Positions 62,912 to 64,000 of a stretch of 64,000 nt of DNA are shown one piece after another (position 1 is the stretch's first letter; every line of letters starts with the position of its first letter). The notes under the pieces are model-generated. The model searched no databases. It was not told the DNA's origin and saw only the letters and a list, made by a program, of their open reading frames with translations. The DNA is from an uncultured Lachnospiraceae bacterium (GTDB lineage Bacteria > Bacillota > Clostridia > Lachnospirales > Lachnospiraceae), in the NCBI GenBank assembly GCA_910585765.1, contig CAJUES010000010.1, forward strand, positions 1 to 64,000, read 5' to 3'. The translations under genes were made by a program, and so were the position numbers.

Positions 62912-63982
62912 TCATACTTTTTGATCCTTTTGTTGATCATAATGAAATAGCTGGTCGCCGTCTGCCGGCTCCAGATAGCGCGACTCCTCCCCGTGGCGCA
63001 CGATGCGGTCGTTTCCCTGCGTCGTCCTTCCGATCACTGCTGCCGGAATGCCTGCATCGGCAAGCCTGCGCACCAATTCCCCGCCATTTTGAGTCACCGC
63101 CAGCAGGCTCCCGCCTGCCGACAATTCATATGGGTTCAGATCAAAGAATTCGCATACCTCTATCGTCTCCTGCCGCACAGGTATGCACTTTAAGTCTACG
63201 ACCAGTCCAACGCCGTTTGCTGCCGCCAGCTCCCAGAGGCCTCCGAACACGCCGCCCCCGCGCGCTGCATGCAGATAATCTGCGCCGGACTTAACGGCGG
63301 TAGCAGCCTCCGGCACGACCGACAGATACCCGTAAAAACCTGCCGCCGCCTCCACAAGATCCGCCGGATACCGTCTGCCCAGCTGCTCGGCGCTTCCCTG
63401 CGCGATCACTGCCGTTCCCTCAAGTCCGAGCCACTTTGTCATCACGATGTCCGCATCCGCCATCGCCCGCTTCTTCGGCGCCGCAATGCCGCCGTCACCC
63501 CTGTTCTCCAGGCCTGCGTTGACCACGCAGACGGCGGACGGTTCCGCGGCGGACGGCACCACCTGGACGTTGCAGCTCAGTATCGGGATCCCTGTCTCCT
63601 CCGCCTGGAGCGACACCTCCCCGATCATGCCGCGCACCTTGATCTCCCGCATCTTTGCCGGTATCATCACCGTGACATTCGCGTATGTATAGTGCAGTCC
63701 CGGCGCACCCTCATTCGCGCTGCGCGCGATCATCTGATTGACCGCCGCCAGATACGCCCTCACGACCACCTTTTTGTCCCTGCCGGAGGCAAAAGCCTGA
63801 CCGGATACGATCCCCGTGCACTTCACACTGGCAATACCCAGATCCGGACTGCCCGTCAAAACGGCGCAGTCTGCCCCCAGTCCTGCGCCATCATAATATT
63901 TCCTGTTTTCAGTTGAATTTGTCTTCATGACTTTTATAACGGAGCGCTCATAAATGCTCTCTGTTAATTTTCCGCACTTCAT
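62912..63982 (-). CDS. HypE-like AIR-synthase-related protein
   Basis: 356 residues from the ATG at 63982, with GAGGGGA upstream. AIR-synthase fold (PurM N- and C-terminal halves): IASVKCTGIVSGQAFASGRD in the first half and KSGADYLHAARGGGVFGGLW and GVGLVVDLKCIPVRQETIEV in the second, ending GGSLLAVTQNGGELVRRLAD. Similar to HypE hydrogenase maturation and selenophosphate/thiamine-type ATP-binding enzymes, though the C-terminal PRxC of HypE is missing (it ends QQKDQKV). So it is a paralogue of unknown substrate. It lies 44 bases upstream of the Lrp gene. Confidence 0.75.
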   Translation of the reverse strand: MKCGKLTESIYERSVIKVMKTNSTENRKYYDGAGLGADCAVLTGSPDLGIASVKCTGIVSGQAFASGRDKKVVVRAYLAAVNQMIARSANEGAPGLHYTYANVTVMIPAKMREIKVRGMIGEVSLQAEETGIPILSCNVQVVPSAAEPSAVCVVNAGLENRGDGGIAAPKKRAMADADIVMTKWLGLEGTAVIAQGSAEQLGRRYPADLVEAAAGFYGYLSVVPEAATAVKSGADYLHAARGGGVFGGLWELAAANGVGLVVDLKCIPVRQETIEVCEFFDLNPYELSAGGSLLAVTQNGGELVRRLADAGIPAAVIGRTTQGNDRIVRHGEESRYLEPADGDQLFHYDQQKDQKV

Positions 63983-64000
63983 CACAAATCCCCTCAGTCA

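Overview
The window reads as chromosomal DNA of a motile, Gram-positive anaerobe of the Lachnospiraceae (class Clostridia). The grounds are family content and gene style rather than a ribosomal marker. It has a DUF4317 protein, a large DUF6240-type flagellar protein, a FHA protein with a DUF6382-like N-terminus, a T-box-controlled isoleucyl-tRNA synthetase, strong GGAGG ribosome sites, a spore-maturation gene (spmB), and a flagellin next to a Tad pilus locus. I saw no rRNA or tRNA gene and no CRISPR array.

Layout. 1-7 kb is an eroded accessory zone: a broken MobQ-type relaxase carrying a 28-bp palindrome, a truncated lipoprotein, two paralogous 525-residue AAA-ATPase/PD-(D/E)XK proteins, an SDR oxidoreductase, a Nudix protein and several gene stubs. 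7-12 kb holds a membrane methyltransferase-like protein, an ECF sigma/anti-sigma pair and, divergently, a consensus sigma-A promoter with a roughly 280-nt leader before a DUF4317 gene and a Ser/Arg-rich membrane protein. 12-16 kb has small regulators, an Rpn-like nuclease and a hydrolase. 16-20 kb is ileS with a long T-box leader, followed by a tandem cluster of small CTAG-bounded inverted-repeat elements. 20.8-22.9 kb is a secreted-peptide gene convergent with a 600-residue HTH/TPR-like regulator, my best candidate for an undescribed signalling pair. 23-33 kb carries sugar regulation and transport (CdaR-like regulator, UgpC/MsmX-type ATPase, YesL), an HD-GYP-like protein, an HPr homologue without His15, a response regulator/hybrid kinase pair and spmB. 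33-42 kb is metabolic: pectinesterase, pyrK-pyrD, then a carbohydrate kinase, AraD epimerase and a split transketolase.

42.3-52.9 kb is one Tad/Flp pilus locus read leftward from a promoter near 53.0 kb: prepilin peptidase, TadZ, TadA, TadB, TadC, Flp pilin, DUF5702 protein, a TadE-like pseudopilin with cysteine repeats, a second prepilin peptidase, another TadE-like pseudopilin and a FHA protein. 53.5-59.8 kb holds a DUF2508 protein, fliS, flagellin and the DUF6240-type protein. 60-64 kb holds a Uma2 nuclease, trmL, an aminotransferase/Lrp pair and a HypE-like AIR-synthase protein.

How the genes fit together: pectinesterase, the sugar ABC ATPase and YesL, the kinase, AraD and transketolase are consistent with use of pectin and its arabinose side chains. 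Tad pili and flagella give surface attachment and motility. Small inverted-repeat elements are scattered between genes, and one appears to sit inside the ileS T-box leader.
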